The translations under genes were made by a program, and so were the position numbers. Below are positions 45,615 through 55,242 of a stretch of 64,000 bases of DNA, piece by piece (position 1 is the stretch's first letter; each line of letters opens with the position of its first letter). The notes under the pieces were generated by a model that did not search any database, was not told the DNA's origin, and was given only the letters and a program-made list of their open reading frames with translations. The stretch covers positions 1 to 64,000 of the forward strand of contig JAHBTK010000001.1 of assembly GCA_019638625.1 (NCBI GenBank). Reading direction: 5' to 3'. The stretch is from Chitinophagaceae bacterium (lineage in GTDB: Bacteria; Bacteroidota; Bacteroidia; Chitinophagales; Chitinophagaceae).

Positions 45615-46724
45615 TCAGGTTTCCATAGGACAGAGCCGGTTCAGATCAGCATGCTCCAGCACCATCCGCTGAGCGGGTACCTCTTTTGACGATTTCCATT
45701 TTATCAGCCGGATCTCGCCATGTTCGATTTCAATGCCGGTAATATCACCGTCGTTGAAGCAGCAACACCCTGTATTGAAATAAACAGGTTTCAGGTGCAG
45801 GTAATCTTCTGAAATATGTTTATACTCCTGCCGGCGAAAAGCAATTTCTTCCTGCAGCTTCGAGATGGATGTTTCATCATTCTGCTGGCGGGCGATCAAT
45901 AGTTGCTTATACAGCCTTTCTAGGTGCGTCATGGACTCAAACACCGGCTGATGGGTATGTCCGGTGATCACCAACAGATCGGGATGCAGGGAGCCCCATT
46001 CATACATGATCTGGTTATGTTCTGTTTTTAATATGTCATTAAAGGCCGGCGTATTGATGCTCAGTTCCAGGTAGGATTGCAGCGGCGCCCATATTTTTGC
46101 CACAAACCACGCAGCGAATTTATTACCATCGCTTAAACCGTCTCCCTGGTGACCATGTGTCAAAAAAATATCAATCACTTTTTCCCCGGTGTCATATTGC
46201 AACAGCACCGCCTCGTAAGTGGAGATATCCTTATTATAGAAGTTCAATAGTTGCAACGGCGCAAACGGATCATTTTTCCAGAACAAATCATGGTTACCAT
46301 ATACTTTGATCAGGGCGTCCCGGTTAACAAATTCCCTCTCTAGGCTGATGGAGTCAGTATTATGCCCTTTTACCGTGAACAAATTAAATTTCCAGAGCTC
46401 TTCCACGTCTCCCAGGTGTATCAGGGTGTACCCGTTCTCACTATAGAAACGCAGGGCATCGAGGTAGCTTTTTTCAGACACCTTAAAATCATCCGCTCTT
46501 TTTTTATTACCCTTATGGAGATCGGAAAAGATGATGAATTTTTCCGGAGAAGCGGCATTGATTGATATAACCGGGCCTTTCTTTCCGGGTTTGAATTTCA
46601 GGCTGCTATACAGCTTGGTGAGTGCATGATGAATTTTCTTTTTGTCCGGTTTGGAAGAGAATTTGTTGGCTAGCCGTAATACCGGGCCGGAAAGTACTTT
46701 TTGTAAAAACCTGCGGATGCTCAT
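45615..46724 (-). CDS. Calcineurin-like metallophosphoesterase
   Basis: A 369-residue enzyme from the start at 46724 (MSIRRFLQ); a longer frame reaches 46823 but begins with an implausible leader. The five metallophosphoesterase blocks are present in order: FSDLHKGN, LGDVEELW, VYGNHDLF, FLTHGHQGD and ITGHTHQP. These supply the two-metal site. Family members hydrolyse phosphomonoesters, phosphodiesters or nucleotides; the insert after GDVEELW recalls UDP-2,3-diacylglucosamine hydrolase-like proteins but is not close enough to name it. A tail of about 70 residues contains charged helix. The gene has no obvious functional neighbour. Confidence 0.85.
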   Translation of the reverse strand: MSIRRFLQKVLSGPVLRLANKFSSKPDKKKIHHALTKLYSSLKFKPGKKGPVISINAASPEKFIIFSDLHKGNKKRADDFKVSEKSYLDALRFYSENGYTLIHLGDVEELWKFNLFTVKGHNTDSISLEREFVNRDALIKVYGNHDLFWKNDPFAPLQLLNFYNKDISTYEAVLLQYDTGEKVIDIFLTHGHQGDGLSDGNKFAAWFVAKIWAPLQSYLELSINTPAFNDILKTEHNQIMYEWGSLHPDLLVITGHTHQPVFESMTHLERLYKQLLIARQQNDETSISKLQEEIAFRRQEYKHISEDYLHLKPVYFNTGCCCFNDGDITGIEIEHGEIRLIKWKSSKEVPAQRMVLEHADLNRLCPMET

Positions 46725-46776
46725 CTTAAAAGCAATGTACAAATTTTTATTTGTCAGCCAATAACTTCTCTGTATG

Positions 46777-47376
46777 TTATGCTGTATGTTCCTGCAGGCT
46801 TTTACTGAGCGATGATATAGCAACGATATCTTCCAGTTCCTTCCGGATCCCTTTACGGATCTGGCTGATGAGTATGAAAGCCCCGATGGGATAACCTATA
46901 CAGATAAGCAGGGTCAGCCACAACGGCACATGTGCGCTGAATTCGGGGATAAGACAATAAAAGGCTATAGTGTATATGGCTACAATGGAATAGGTAACCG
47001 GTCCATGTACAAATTTCCGGAATTGATAATAATCCAGCGTAGCCCTTGTATTGTCCAGTGTGTCCGCATCTACCCGGATGCCGGCCCATTTCCGGATGCT
47101 GAAAAGTTCGATGATGATCCTGACGGCCAGGGACGAGATCATTGCCAGCACGGCTGTTTTGCTGAGTATATTGTTATAAGGATACAACCGCCAGAGGAAA
47201 ATATATATCACGACAGCGGTAGCTGTCAGGATGAGGATATTGCTCCACTGAAAATACAAGCTGCTTTTTCTTTTGGCTATGGCCTTTTCTATGATATCCG
47301 GTATGGGCTGCCGGCTGCCAACTGCCGGAGCCGCTTCTTTCCACAAAAATTTTAAATCATCCAGTTCGTTATTCAT
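46777..47376 (-). CDS. Multi-pass membrane protein paired with sigma factor
   Basis: A 199-residue protein with four probable membrane helices after a cytoplasmic N-terminus of about 45 residues (NELDDLKFLWKEAA). The helices lie at about 45-62, 72-90, 128-146 and 152-171. The short soluble start and the 8-base overlap with the sigma factor gene suggest an anti-sigma factor of the membrane-embedded sort common in Bacteroidota. I see no named domain. The role is inferred from position. Confidence 0.65.
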   Translation of the reverse strand: MNNELDDLKFLWKEAAPAVGSRQPIPDIIEKAIAKRKSSLYFQWSNILILTATAVVIYIFLWRLYPYNNILSKTAVLAMISSLAVRIIIELFSIRKWAGIRVDADTLDNTRATLDYYQFRKFVHGPVTYSIVAIYTIAFYCLIPEFSAHVPLWLTLLICIGYPIGAFILISQIRKGIRKELEDIVAISSLSKSLQEHTA

Positions 47377-47860
47377 GGTCCATTATTTTTCTTAGTCGTG
47401 TTTTAATGCGATGAATTTTTACTCTCAGGTTTACAGCAGACATCCCCGTTACCTTGCATATCTCTCCATATTCCATTTCATCCAGCACCATCATGATCAC
47501 CAGCCGGTCTATTTCCTCCAGTTGCCCGACAGCCTTATAAAGCCGGGAGTAGTTATTATCAGCCGGCACACCGGCTTCCGTTGCTTGTTCCGGTATATTT
47601 TCAAAAGGCATACTCCGGGTCTTTTTGTTTTTACGCAACTGCTGCAGGCAGGTATTAACAGTTATCCGGTATATCCATGTTTTGTAGCTGCTGTCGCCAC
47701 GATAGTTGGGCAGGGCATTCCAGGTATTGATGAAGATGTCCTGTGCCAGGTCGTTTGCCTGCATAACATCTCCTTTCATAAAACCAGTACATACCTGCAA
47801 TACCATTCCATAATAGTCCCGGTATATTGTTTCAAATATTTCCTTTTGATCTCCTTTCAT
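47369..47860 (-). CDS. ECF-type RNA polymerase sigma factor
   Basis: A 163-residue sigma factor with region 2 (FETIYRDYYGMVLQVCTGFM, NDLAQDIFINTWNALPNYRG, YKTWIYRITVNTCLQQLRK) and region 4 (LEEIDRLVIMMVLDEMEYGEICKVTGMS, NLRVKIHRIKTRLRK). It overlaps the upstream hydrolase gene by four bases and the downstream membrane gene by eight, so all three form one transcript. The membrane protein is the probable anti-sigma factor. An ECF-like promoter may precede the operon, consistent with self-regulation. Confidence 0.92.
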   Translation of the reverse strand: MKGDQKEIFETIYRDYYGMVLQVCTGFMKGDVMQANDLAQDIFINTWNALPNYRGDSSYKTWIYRITVNTCLQQLRKNKKTRSMPFENIPEQATEAGVPADNNYSRLYKAVGQLEEIDRLVIMMVLDEMEYGEICKVTGMSAVNLRVKIHRIKTRLRKIMDHE

Positions 47861-48690
47861 TTTGCCAGGAAACTGTTGAGCTCGTTATAAAACCATTCCG
47901 GTTGATCAAACATAATAAAATGACGGCTGGAAGGCGCTATTTTAATTTCTTTATTTACCAGTTTCGCATATTGCAGCTCGTAGTTCTGTTTGAAAAGATC
48001 AGGGTTTGGCCAGGAAGCGCTGAGTATTGTAACAGGACATTTAATTTTGAGCAGGTCGTCCCTGAGATCCAGCTTCAGTAAATCCGTATAGCCATATACG
48101 AAAGTTTCGCGATCCGCCTGTTGCATCCATTGAGCGATCAAAGCCGCTTTTGCGGTATCAATAGTCATGTTGCCCGACATCATTTTAGCATAGTTGCCAA
48201 GCTGTTCAGCCGTCATATCCATCATCTGTTTGTTGTAGGGGCTTTCGTATTGTATCTGATCGGCGGCAACACCCGGCATCATTATTTCCCGCATGCAGGG
48301 CAGCGCGTCGACCAGTAATATCTTTTTACAAATACCCGGCAGCGTAGCCGCTATGTCTGCCGCAAGGGTGCCGCCCATGCTATGCCCGACAATATAAATG
48401 CCTGAGAGTCGTTCTTTTTTAATATAATCGGTCAGTGCGTTTTTAAGGGCATCGTACCAGGGCATTTTAACGGGAGGAAGGCCATCGAAACCTGCATAGG
48501 TCACCTGGTGTATTTCAAATTCTGTTTGCAGTTGATCGATGCTGCTATCCCATACGGCGCCGGGACAGGCGAATCCCGGGAGAAAGAGGACCGGTGTTCC
48601 ATCTCCCTTTTTCTCCACTTTTATGGCTGACTGAGCCGTTATCGTAAAATGTAATGATATGCATACTGCCAGTAAGAAGATCTGTTTCAT
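47857..48690 (-). CDS. Exported alpha/beta hydrolase
   Basis: A 277-residue protein with a signal peptide (cleavage near ITAQ, residue 20). The alpha/beta-hydrolase core is clear: VLFLPGFACPGAVWD (oxyanion loop), GHSMGGTLAADIA (nucleophile elbow), CPVTILSASW, and SRHFIMFDQPEWF (catalytic His). It would act in the periplasm on an ester or lactone of unknown nature. It is the first gene of an operon with a sigma factor and its membrane partner, so it may be part of an envelope response. A hydrolase led by its own sigma factor recurs in Bacteroidota, but no function is established here. Confidence 0.88.
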   Translation of the reverse strand: MKQIFLLAVCISLHFTITAQSAIKVEKKGDGTPVLFLPGFACPGAVWDSSIDQLQTEFEIHQVTYAGFDGLPPVKMPWYDALKNALTDYIKKERLSGIYIVGHSMGGTLAADIAATLPGICKKILLVDALPCMREIMMPGVAADQIQYESPYNKQMMDMTAEQLGNYAKMMSGNMTIDTAKAALIAQWMQQADRETFVYGYTDLLKLDLRDDLLKIKCPVTILSASWPNPDLFKQNYELQYAKLVNKEIKIAPSSRHFIMFDQPEWFYNELNSFLAK

Positions 48691-48707
48691 AAATTATTTT
48701 TATACTT

Positions 48708-48734
48708 GGATGCAGGAGTAGCCGATTTGTTACA
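48708..48734 (-). promoter_or_regulatory. Possible ECF-type promoter of the hydrolase-sigma operon
   Basis: On the minus strand, TGTAACA begins at 48734 and is followed, after about 14 bases, by TGCATCC, ending at 48708. This resembles the AAC-type -35 and a pyrimidine-rich -10 used by extracytoplasmic sigma factors, and lies close before the hydrolase ATG at 48690. Only one site was seen, so the match is weak. Confidence 0.3.
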
Positions 48735-49040
48735 GGCCGGTTCATTTTTTTATAAAATTTTCGGTATAAAAGACGCCTGCCTACTCGTGCAAAACTTTTC
48801 CGGGGAAGTACGCACGTTTATTTATTCCATGACCTGGTTTCACCGGCAATGTCGGCTACCCGGCCGTCTGAATGCAGTATCGGTATAGAACAGGATGGTT
48901 AAACATATACAAAGCATATATTCAGGGAGAATAACAGACAGATCAAAAAAAATACTTTGTAGGTAATTGGTTTTTAGTCTGTTAAAAAAATGATCATTTA
49001 ATTGTTTATATTTATACTCGAAAATGTGATTGCCGGGCAT
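48735..49040. other. Divergent intergenic region
   Basis: An AT-rich gap between the hydrolase operon (minus) and the cytochrome module (plus). No gene is seen. The plus-strand promoter should be near 48950-49020, where TTG and TATATTTA-like boxes occur but do not fit the consensus well enough to call. Confidence 0.35.
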
Positions 49041-51365
49041 ATGAAACAGTATATTCAGATAATAAGCATTGTTGCTTTCCTGGGCTTTTTGATCTACCTC
49101 ATAGAAGCATGCAACAACACCTCTGCCACCTACCAGGGTGGAAAGCTGCCGCAGATAGTCAGCTATAATTTTGACATCCGGCCGATTCTTTCGGACAAAT
49201 GTTTTGCCTGCCATGGCCCCGATGAAAATAAAAGGGAAGCCGGGCTGCGGTTGGATATTGAAGAAGATGCGTTTGCCGCATTAAAAGAGCATCCTGATGC
49301 GCATGCACTTGTAGCCGGGAAGCCGGAATTTTCCCAGGTCTTTCTTCGCATTACTACCCACGACTCCAGTTTGCTGATGCCGCCACCGGCGTCTAACCTG
49401 AAGCTGAGTCCTTATGAAGTACAACTGATAGAAAAATGGATCAAACAGGGAGCAAAATATGAGAAGCATTGGGCGTTCATTATACCTCAAAAGCCGGCAC
49501 TCCCGGAAGTGAAAAATAAGACCTGGGTAAAAAATGATATTGACTACTTCATCCTGCAGAAGATGGAGGAAAAAGGCCTCGAACCGAACGAAGAGGCTGA
49601 TAAGGAAAGATTGCTGAAGCGCTTATGTCTTGATCTGCTGGGGTTGCCGCCAACACTGGAAATGATGGACGGGTTCCTTGCTGACAACAGCCCGGACGCT
49701 TACGAGAAAATGCTGGACAAGCTGATGCAGCATCCGGCCTATGGCGAAAAGATGTCCGTACACTGGCTGGATCTTGCCCGTTATGCCGACTCCCATGGCT
49801 ACCAGGATGACGGCTACCGTACTCAATGGCCCTGGCGCGACTGGGTAATTCACGCCTTCAATACCAATATGCCCTATGATCAATTTGTATCCTGGCAACT
49901 GGCGGGCGATCTGTTGCCCGAAGCTACCAAGGAACAGATGCTGGCTACCGGGTTTAACCGCAACCACAAAATAACGGAAGAGGGCGGAGTGATACCCGAA
50001 GAATACCGGTTCATGTATGTGGCAGACCGGACGGATCTTTTCGGAAAGGGTTTACTGGGTGTCACTCTTGAGTGCGCCCAATGCCACGATCATAAATATG
50101 ATCCTTTTTCGCAAAAAGAATATTACCAGTTGTATTCTTTTTTTAACAACATAAAAGAAGTTGGTATAGAATCAGTGATCGGCGGACCAGAGACCTACGC
50201 CAAAAAACCGCTGATGGAAATAACCAACGAGGATATCAAAGACATACTGAGTTTTGTAAATAAACAGGATACACAGCAACTGATCGTTTCCATCATGGGT
50301 GATCTGGATACGCTGCGTAAGACGCATGTACTCATCAGGGGCAACTATGAAACCTTTGGTGAAGAAGTGGCTCCTGCTACCCCTGCGGCTATTCTTCCTT
50401 TTGACAGCACGAAATATACCGGTAACAGGTTGGGACTGGCCGGCTGGTTGTTCGATAAAAACAACCCCCTTACAGCAAGGGTATATGCCAATATCCTGTG
50501 GCAGGAATTTTTTGGAAGAGGAATTGTTAAAACTTCTGGAGACTTTGGTATGCAGGGTGAATTGCCTTCGCATCCCGCGCTGCTGGACTGGCTGGCGGTA
50601 GATTTCATGGAACATGATTGGGATATAAAGCGGTTTGTGAAGCAAATGCTGATGTCAGCCGCCTATAAGCAATCCGCTGTGGCGACCAAAGAAAAGCTGG
50701 CGACAGACCCGGAAAACATATACCTCTCCCGTGGACCACGGTATCGCATACACGCAGAGTTTATCAGGGACGTGGTGTTGGCCAGCAGCGGTTTGCTTAA
50801 CCACTCGATTGGCGGACCCAGCGTAAAGCCCTACCAGCCGGAAGGCTTGTGGGAAGGCGCTACATCAGGCCGTGGTTTGCTGTCGATATATGTGCAGGAC
50901 CATGGTGAAAAAATATATCGCCGGGGCATGTACACGCTTATCAAGCGTACGGTGCCACCGCCTACTATGGCCATTTTTGATGCCAGTAACCGCGATATCT
51001 GCGAAGTACGAAGACTGAAAACCAATACACCTTTGCAGGCCCTGGTGATGATGAACGACCCCACTGTGCTGGAGGCGTCACGGGTGCTGGCAGCAGCGTT
51101 GCTAAAGGAGCCGCTGGAGGGTAATGAAAAAATAGTAAAGGCTTTTCGCACCATTGTTGCACGCAACCCGCGTGACCGGGAGGTGGAGATTTTAAGCAAC
51201 TACTATAATAGCCAGTTGCAGTCTATTGATGAGGCCTCGGCTGCAAAAATGCTGGCTGTGGGCGAGTATCCGGTGGATGAAACCATTGATAAGAAAAAGC
51301 TGGCGGCATTGATGCGCGTAATTGCCACGATCTATAATATGGAAGAAACAATAACAAAAACCTGA
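49041..51365 (+). CDS. PVC-type cytochrome protein, DUF1549-DUF1553
   Basis: A 774-residue protein starting at ATG 49041, where a signal/lipobox (FLIYLIEAC) begins; a longer frame reaches 49002. The N-terminal planctomycete-type cytochrome c domain has CFACHG (Cys54, Cys57, His58) and a likely distal Met in LLMPPP. DUF1549 follows (WVKNDIDYFILQKMEEKGL, KRLCLDLLGLPPT, HWLDLARYADSHGYQDDG) with the second cysteine pair CAQCHDHKYDPF. DUF1553 is C-terminal (NPLTARVYANILWQEFFGRGIV, RPRYRIHAEFIRD-like, TPLQALVMMNDP). Such proteins form periplasmic redox modules with DUF1501 partners, probably for degrading complex glycans. That substrate class is family knowledge, not shown here. Confidence 0.9.
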   Translation: MKQYIQIISIVAFLGFLIYLIEACNNTSATYQGGKLPQIVSYNFDIRPILSDKCFACHGPDENKREAGLRLDIEEDAFAALKEHPDAHALVAGKPEFSQVFLRITTHDSSLLMPPPASNLKLSPYEVQLIEKWIKQGAKYEKHWAFIIPQKPALPEVKNKTWVKNDIDYFILQKMEEKGLEPNEEADKERLLKRLCLDLLGLPPTLEMMDGFLADNSPDAYEKMLDKLMQHPAYGEKMSVHWLDLARYADSHGYQDDGYRTQWPWRDWVIHAFNTNMPYDQFVSWQLAGDLLPEATKEQMLATGFNRNHKITEEGGVIPEEYRFMYVADRTDLFGKGLLGVTLECAQCHDHKYDPFSQKEYYQLYSFFNNIKEVGIESVIGGPETYAKKPLMEITNEDIKDILSFVNKQDTQQLIVSIMGDLDTLRKTHVLIRGNYETFGEEVAPATPAAILPFDSTKYTGNRLGLAGWLFDKNNPLTARVYANILWQEFFGRGIVKTSGDFGMQGELPSHPALLDWLAVDFMEHDWDIKRFVKQMLMSAAYKQSAVATKEKLATDPENIYLSRGPRYRIHAEFIRDVVLASSGLLNHSIGGPSVKPYQPEGLWEGATSGRGLLSIYVQDHGEKIYRRGMYTLIKRTVPPPTMAIFDASNRDICEVRRLKTNTPLQALVMMNDPTVLEASRVLAAALLKEPLEGNEKIVKAFRTIVARNPRDREVEILSNYYNSQLQSIDEASAAKMLAVGEYPVDETIDKKKLAALMRVIATIYNMEETITKT

Positions 51366-51385
51366 GTCCTTTAAAAATAATTACG

Positions 51386-52840
51386 ATGGAAAAAGAGATG
51401 CTTGAACATGGGTTCTCGTGGAACCGGCGCCGGTTCTTATCTGCTATGAGCCTGGGCGTTGGCAGTGTGGCCCTCGGTTCCCTGCTGATGCCCGACCTGT
51501 TTAAAAACGGGGGTGTTACGGACGAAAACTTTGTACCCGGTGTTCCTCATTTTGCTCCCAGGGCAAAAAGGGTTATTTATCTTTTTCAGAATGGCGCTCC
51601 TTCCCAACAGGAGTTGTTTGACTATAAGCCTAAGCTGAGGGAGATGACGGGGGAGGAGATTCCGTCTTCCGTACGGGGTAACCAGCGTCTGACCGGTATG
51701 ACGGCCTACCAGGCTTCCTTTCCGCTGGTGGGTTCTTTTGTAGACTTTAAACAATATGGTCAGTCACAGGCATGGATAAGCGACCTAATGCCCTATACCG
51801 CCAAAATAGTGGACGAGCTGTGTATCATAAAGTCTATGTACACCGAAGCCATTAACCACGACCCGGCGCTTACCTTCCTGCAAACAGGAGCGCAGGTGGG
51901 GAACCGGCCAAGTATGGGTGCCTGGTTAAGCTATGGACTGGGCAACGAGAATAAAAATCTTCCCAACTTCACAGTATTGTTGTCAAGAGGTATCGGAAAT
52001 GGTCAGGGAGTATATTCCAAGCTGTGGTCCAATGGATTTTTGGATTCTGTACACCAGGGGGTACAGTTCAGTAAGGGGGAAGACCCCGTATTGTACCTGC
52101 GCGACCCGGAAGGGATGTCCCGGAAGGACAGAAGGGAAATGCTGGATAAACTGGCGGAGTTGAATGATCTTTCCTATAAGGAAATGGGCGATCCGGAAAT
52201 CGCCGCAAAAGTCCAGCAATATGAAATGGCCTACCGGATGCAGACGGCCGTTCCGGATGTGATGGACCTATCCAGGGAACCGGATGATATCGTAAAACTG
52301 TACGGACCAGATTGCCTGGTCCCCGGAACCTATGCCGCCAATTGTTTGCTGGCACGCAAACTTTCCGAGAACGGAGTGCGTTTTGTGCAACTATACCACC
52401 AGGGCTGGGACCAGCATGGTAACCTTCCTTTTGAAATACAAAAACAGGCAAAAGACGTGGACCAGGCGTCTGCCGCTCTGGTAATGGATCTTAAGCAACG
52501 GGGTTTGCTGGATGAAACCCTGGTGATCTGGGGTGGTGAATTCGGTCGTACCAGCTATACGCAGGGCAGGCTCACCAAAGACAATTATGGCAGGGACCAT
52601 CACCCACGCTGCTTTACCGTCTGGATGGCCGGCGGTGGCATCAAACCGGGGATTGTATATGGTGAAACCGACGAGTTCGGTTATAATATTGCCAGCAACC
52701 CGGTACATGTCCACGATTTCCAGGCAACCGTATTACAGCAGTTGGGACTGGATCATGAAAAACTGATATACAAACACCTCGGCCGAAGGTACCGGCTGAC
52801 CGATGTTTCCGGTACGGTAGTAAAAGATATTATAGCATAG
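51386..52840 (+). CDS. DUF1501 family protein
   Basis: A 484-residue protein with a Tat-like N-terminus (NRRRFLSAMSLGVGSVALGSL), so it should be exported folded, perhaps with its metal. The sequence shows the DUF1501 sulfatase/phosphatase-like fold: AKRVIYLFQNGAPSQQELFDYK, CIIKSMYTEAINHDPA, RFVQLYHQGWDQHGN, ETLVIWGGEFGRTSYTQG and GRDHHPRCFTVWMAGGGIKPG. The Asp, His and metal-site pattern of alkaline-phosphatase-fold hydrolases is kept. It starts 20 bases after the DUF1553 gene. DUF1501 and DUF1549/1553 proteins are nearly always encoded together. Confidence 0.92.
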   Translation: MEKEMLEHGFSWNRRRFLSAMSLGVGSVALGSLLMPDLFKNGGVTDENFVPGVPHFAPRAKRVIYLFQNGAPSQQELFDYKPKLREMTGEEIPSSVRGNQRLTGMTAYQASFPLVGSFVDFKQYGQSQAWISDLMPYTAKIVDELCIIKSMYTEAINHDPALTFLQTGAQVGNRPSMGAWLSYGLGNENKNLPNFTVLLSRGIGNGQGVYSKLWSNGFLDSVHQGVQFSKGEDPVLYLRDPEGMSRKDRREMLDKLAELNDLSYKEMGDPEIAAKVQQYEMAYRMQTAVPDVMDLSREPDDIVKLYGPDCLVPGTYAANCLLARKLSENGVRFVQLYHQGWDQHGNLPFEIQKQAKDVDQASAALVMDLKQRGLLDETLVIWGGEFGRTSYTQGRLTKDNYGRDHHPRCFTVWMAGGGIKPGIVYGETDEFGYNIASNPVHVHDFQATVLQQLGLDHEKLIYKHLGRRYRLTDVSGTVVKDIIA

Positions 52841-52883
52841 TTTCAGCAATCTTAAATTCGACAGCCAACTTTATTAACAGTTA

Positions 52884-55040
52884 ATGAACAGAAAGCTTAC
52901 CGTTTTTGCCAGTCAGTTGTTGGCGGCGCTTGTTATATTCATTGCTTTTCTTTTGATCTTCGAAAACAAACTGGTAGTGCCTTTGTGGTTACAACCTGCA
53001 GGGCGCATGCATCCCCTGCTGCTGCACTTCCCGATTGTTCTTTTGCTGGTGGCGGTTGTGCTGGACCTGTTCCGTTTTAGCAGATCCACTGCAAACAATG
53101 CATTCTATCATTCCCTGCAGTTTTACCTTTTTTTATCGGCAGCCCTACTGTGTGGTGTAACCGTAATTATGGGGTTACTGCTTTCGCGGGAAGAAGGGTA
53201 TGAGGGAGAAATGCTGCAGTGGCATAAATGGACAGGGGCGCTTTTGTTTTTTATTGCCGCAGCGCTTTTTTTTATCAGGAACAAAGCATGGTATAAACGG
53301 CCCTTTGTTATTTCATCGGGCATAGTAGTGGTGATAGTACTGATACTTACCGGACACTATGGCGCTACGCTTACCCATGGGGATAATTTTGTGTGGCAAC
53401 CGCTCGAAGCCTATAAAAAAACAAAGCAGGTACCCTTTGATGAAGCAGTTGTTTTTGCAGATGTGATCCGGCCTGTACTGGAGAGAAAATGTACCGGTTG
53501 TCATAACCCTGATAAACTAAAAGGTGAACTGCTGCTGACCGATTCCGCGGGAATTATGAAAGGCGGAAAATCGGGGGAGCTGTTTGTATCCGGGAGTATA
53601 GAAACAAGCTTGTTGCTGGAGCGTATCCATATGCCTTTGGAAGAAGAGAAGCACATGCCACCCAAAGGTAAAATTCAGTTGACCGACTTCGAGATCGAAT
53701 TGTTAACTGCGTGGATAGGAAGCCAAAAAACTTATTTTTCTGAAAAGGTGGCTGATCTGCCGGAAACTGATACCCTCCGCCAGTTGATTGCCGCGTTACT
53801 CACCACTGAAGCCGATGAGGAACGATTCGATTTTCCCGCGGCAAGTGAAAAAGACATCGCATCGCTGAACACCGATTATCGTACCATTCTATCTGTTGCC
53901 AAGGGGTCCCCGGCGCTTTCTGTGAACATATATAACCGGGAAGTATATTCTTCCAGGCAACTGGAAGAACTGAATAAAATAAGAAGGAATATTGTAGCAT
54001 TGAATGTTAACAAACTGCCTGTTACTGACGATCAGTTGAAGACCATCCGGCAGTTTGAGAATCTTCGCGATCTGAACCTGAATTTCACGGATATTTCCGC
54101 AACAGGGTTACAATCATTAACAGCGTTGTCTCATCTGCGGAATCTATCCCTGTCCGGTACCAAAGTCGGTTATGCCGAACTGGAAAAGCTGTTGCCTCAA
54201 TTCGGATCGTTGCAGACTTTATCGGTATGGAGTACGCTGCTTACCGTAAAAGAAATGGAAGACCTGCAGCAAAAGAATCAACAGTTGAAGATTATTACCG
54301 GTTTTGTAGATGATGGCGCTGACCTGCTGAAGCTGAATCCGCCGCAGGTGAGGAATAAAACCCTGGTTTTTGAAGAGACGATTTCTCCGGGATTATTTCA
54401 TCCGGTGAAAGGGGTGGAGATCAGGTATACCACGGATGGGAGTGAGCCGGATAGCCTGAATGCTGAATTGTTTGAAGAGGGTACGGTAGTGAATAGTAAT
54501 ACGTTTATCAAGGCCAGAGCCTATAAGGAAGGATGGATATCCAGCGATGTGGTGAGCTTTGATTTTATGAAGAATACGATCAGGCCTGATAGCGCGGTGT
54601 TGCTGAACAAACTCAACCATGTGCACCTGGCAGAAGGCGCCAACACTTTTTTTGATACCAAACTGGGCGCTATAGGCGCCAATAACCCGGCCTGGGCCAA
54701 CTATTTTGCCGGGGTGCGTGGAGTGGATATGGAACTGGTATGTTTTTTCAATAACCCGGTAACGGTTCAGTCTTACGGCATTCACTATATGGTGGAAGAA
54801 ACTACCGGTATTTATCCTCCGGGCGTTGTGGAGGTGTGGGGTGGAGAGAGTCAGGATAAGCTAAAGCTGATCGCGACGCTCAGTCCGCCACTACCGGAAA
54901 AGGGGCAGTTGCCGTTTTTAAAGCTTTCCGAAACCAGCTTCAAGCCTACCCGGGTTTCCTGCCTCAAGATCATTGCAAAACCCTACCAACTGAAAGAACG
55001 GAGATTCCTGTTGCTGATAGATGAAATGTTTTTGAACTGA
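52884..55040 (+). CDS. Membrane cytochrome: DUF2231, haem c, leucine-rich repeats
   Basis: A 718-residue inner-membrane protein. About four helices (10-165) with the DUF2231 motif GRMHPLLLHFPIVLLLVAVV may carry haem b. A cytochrome c domain at about 190-270 has CTGCHNPDKLKGELLL and HMPPKG. A short leucine-rich repeat stretch at about 370-460 (LRDLNLNFTDISATGLQSL) follows, then a chitobiase/Fn3-like module (EIRYTTDGSEPDS) and a beta-rich end resembling a discoidin-type domain. It would take electrons from the periplasmic module proteins encoded just before it. All three genes are closely spaced and in one direction. No stop signal is seen in the 200-base gap after it. Confidence 0.88.
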   Translation: MNRKLTVFASQLLAALVIFIAFLLIFENKLVVPLWLQPAGRMHPLLLHFPIVLLLVAVVLDLFRFSRSTANNAFYHSLQFYLFLSAALLCGVTVIMGLLLSREEGYEGEMLQWHKWTGALLFFIAAALFFIRNKAWYKRPFVISSGIVVVIVLILTGHYGATLTHGDNFVWQPLEAYKKTKQVPFDEAVVFADVIRPVLERKCTGCHNPDKLKGELLLTDSAGIMKGGKSGELFVSGSIETSLLLERIHMPLEEEKHMPPKGKIQLTDFEIELLTAWIGSQKTYFSEKVADLPETDTLRQLIAALLTTEADEERFDFPAASEKDIASLNTDYRTILSVAKGSPALSVNIYNREVYSSRQLEELNKIRRNIVALNVNKLPVTDDQLKTIRQFENLRDLNLNFTDISATGLQSLTALSHLRNLSLSGTKVGYAELEKLLPQFGSLQTLSVWSTLLTVKEMEDLQQKNQQLKIITGFVDDGADLLKLNPPQVRNKTLVFEETISPGLFHPVKGVEIRYTTDGSEPDSLNAELFEEGTVVNSNTFIKARAYKEGWISSDVVSFDFMKNTIRPDSAVLLNKLNHVHLAEGANTFFDTKLGAIGANNPAWANYFAGVRGVDMELVCFFNNPVTVQSYGIHYMVEETTGIYPPGVVEVWGGESQDKLKLIATLSPPLPEKGQLPFLKLSETSFKPTRVSCLKIIAKPYQLKERRFLLLIDEMFLN

Positions 55041-55242
55041 GCGGGGAACGTTTTTACGGAAACCATAACAGGTTTTCAGCGGCACTAAAGCGCTTTAAAA
55101 ATAAAAGAAATTATTCCGTCCTGACAGAGACTGCTTCTCCGCTTGCGGCCCGGCTAAAATTAAGGTTTCTCCTTTTTTTAAAAATACAGTAACTTACCAA
55201 TAGCAAACCTCGGCTATGCGTAACACTTAATACCAGTGATCA

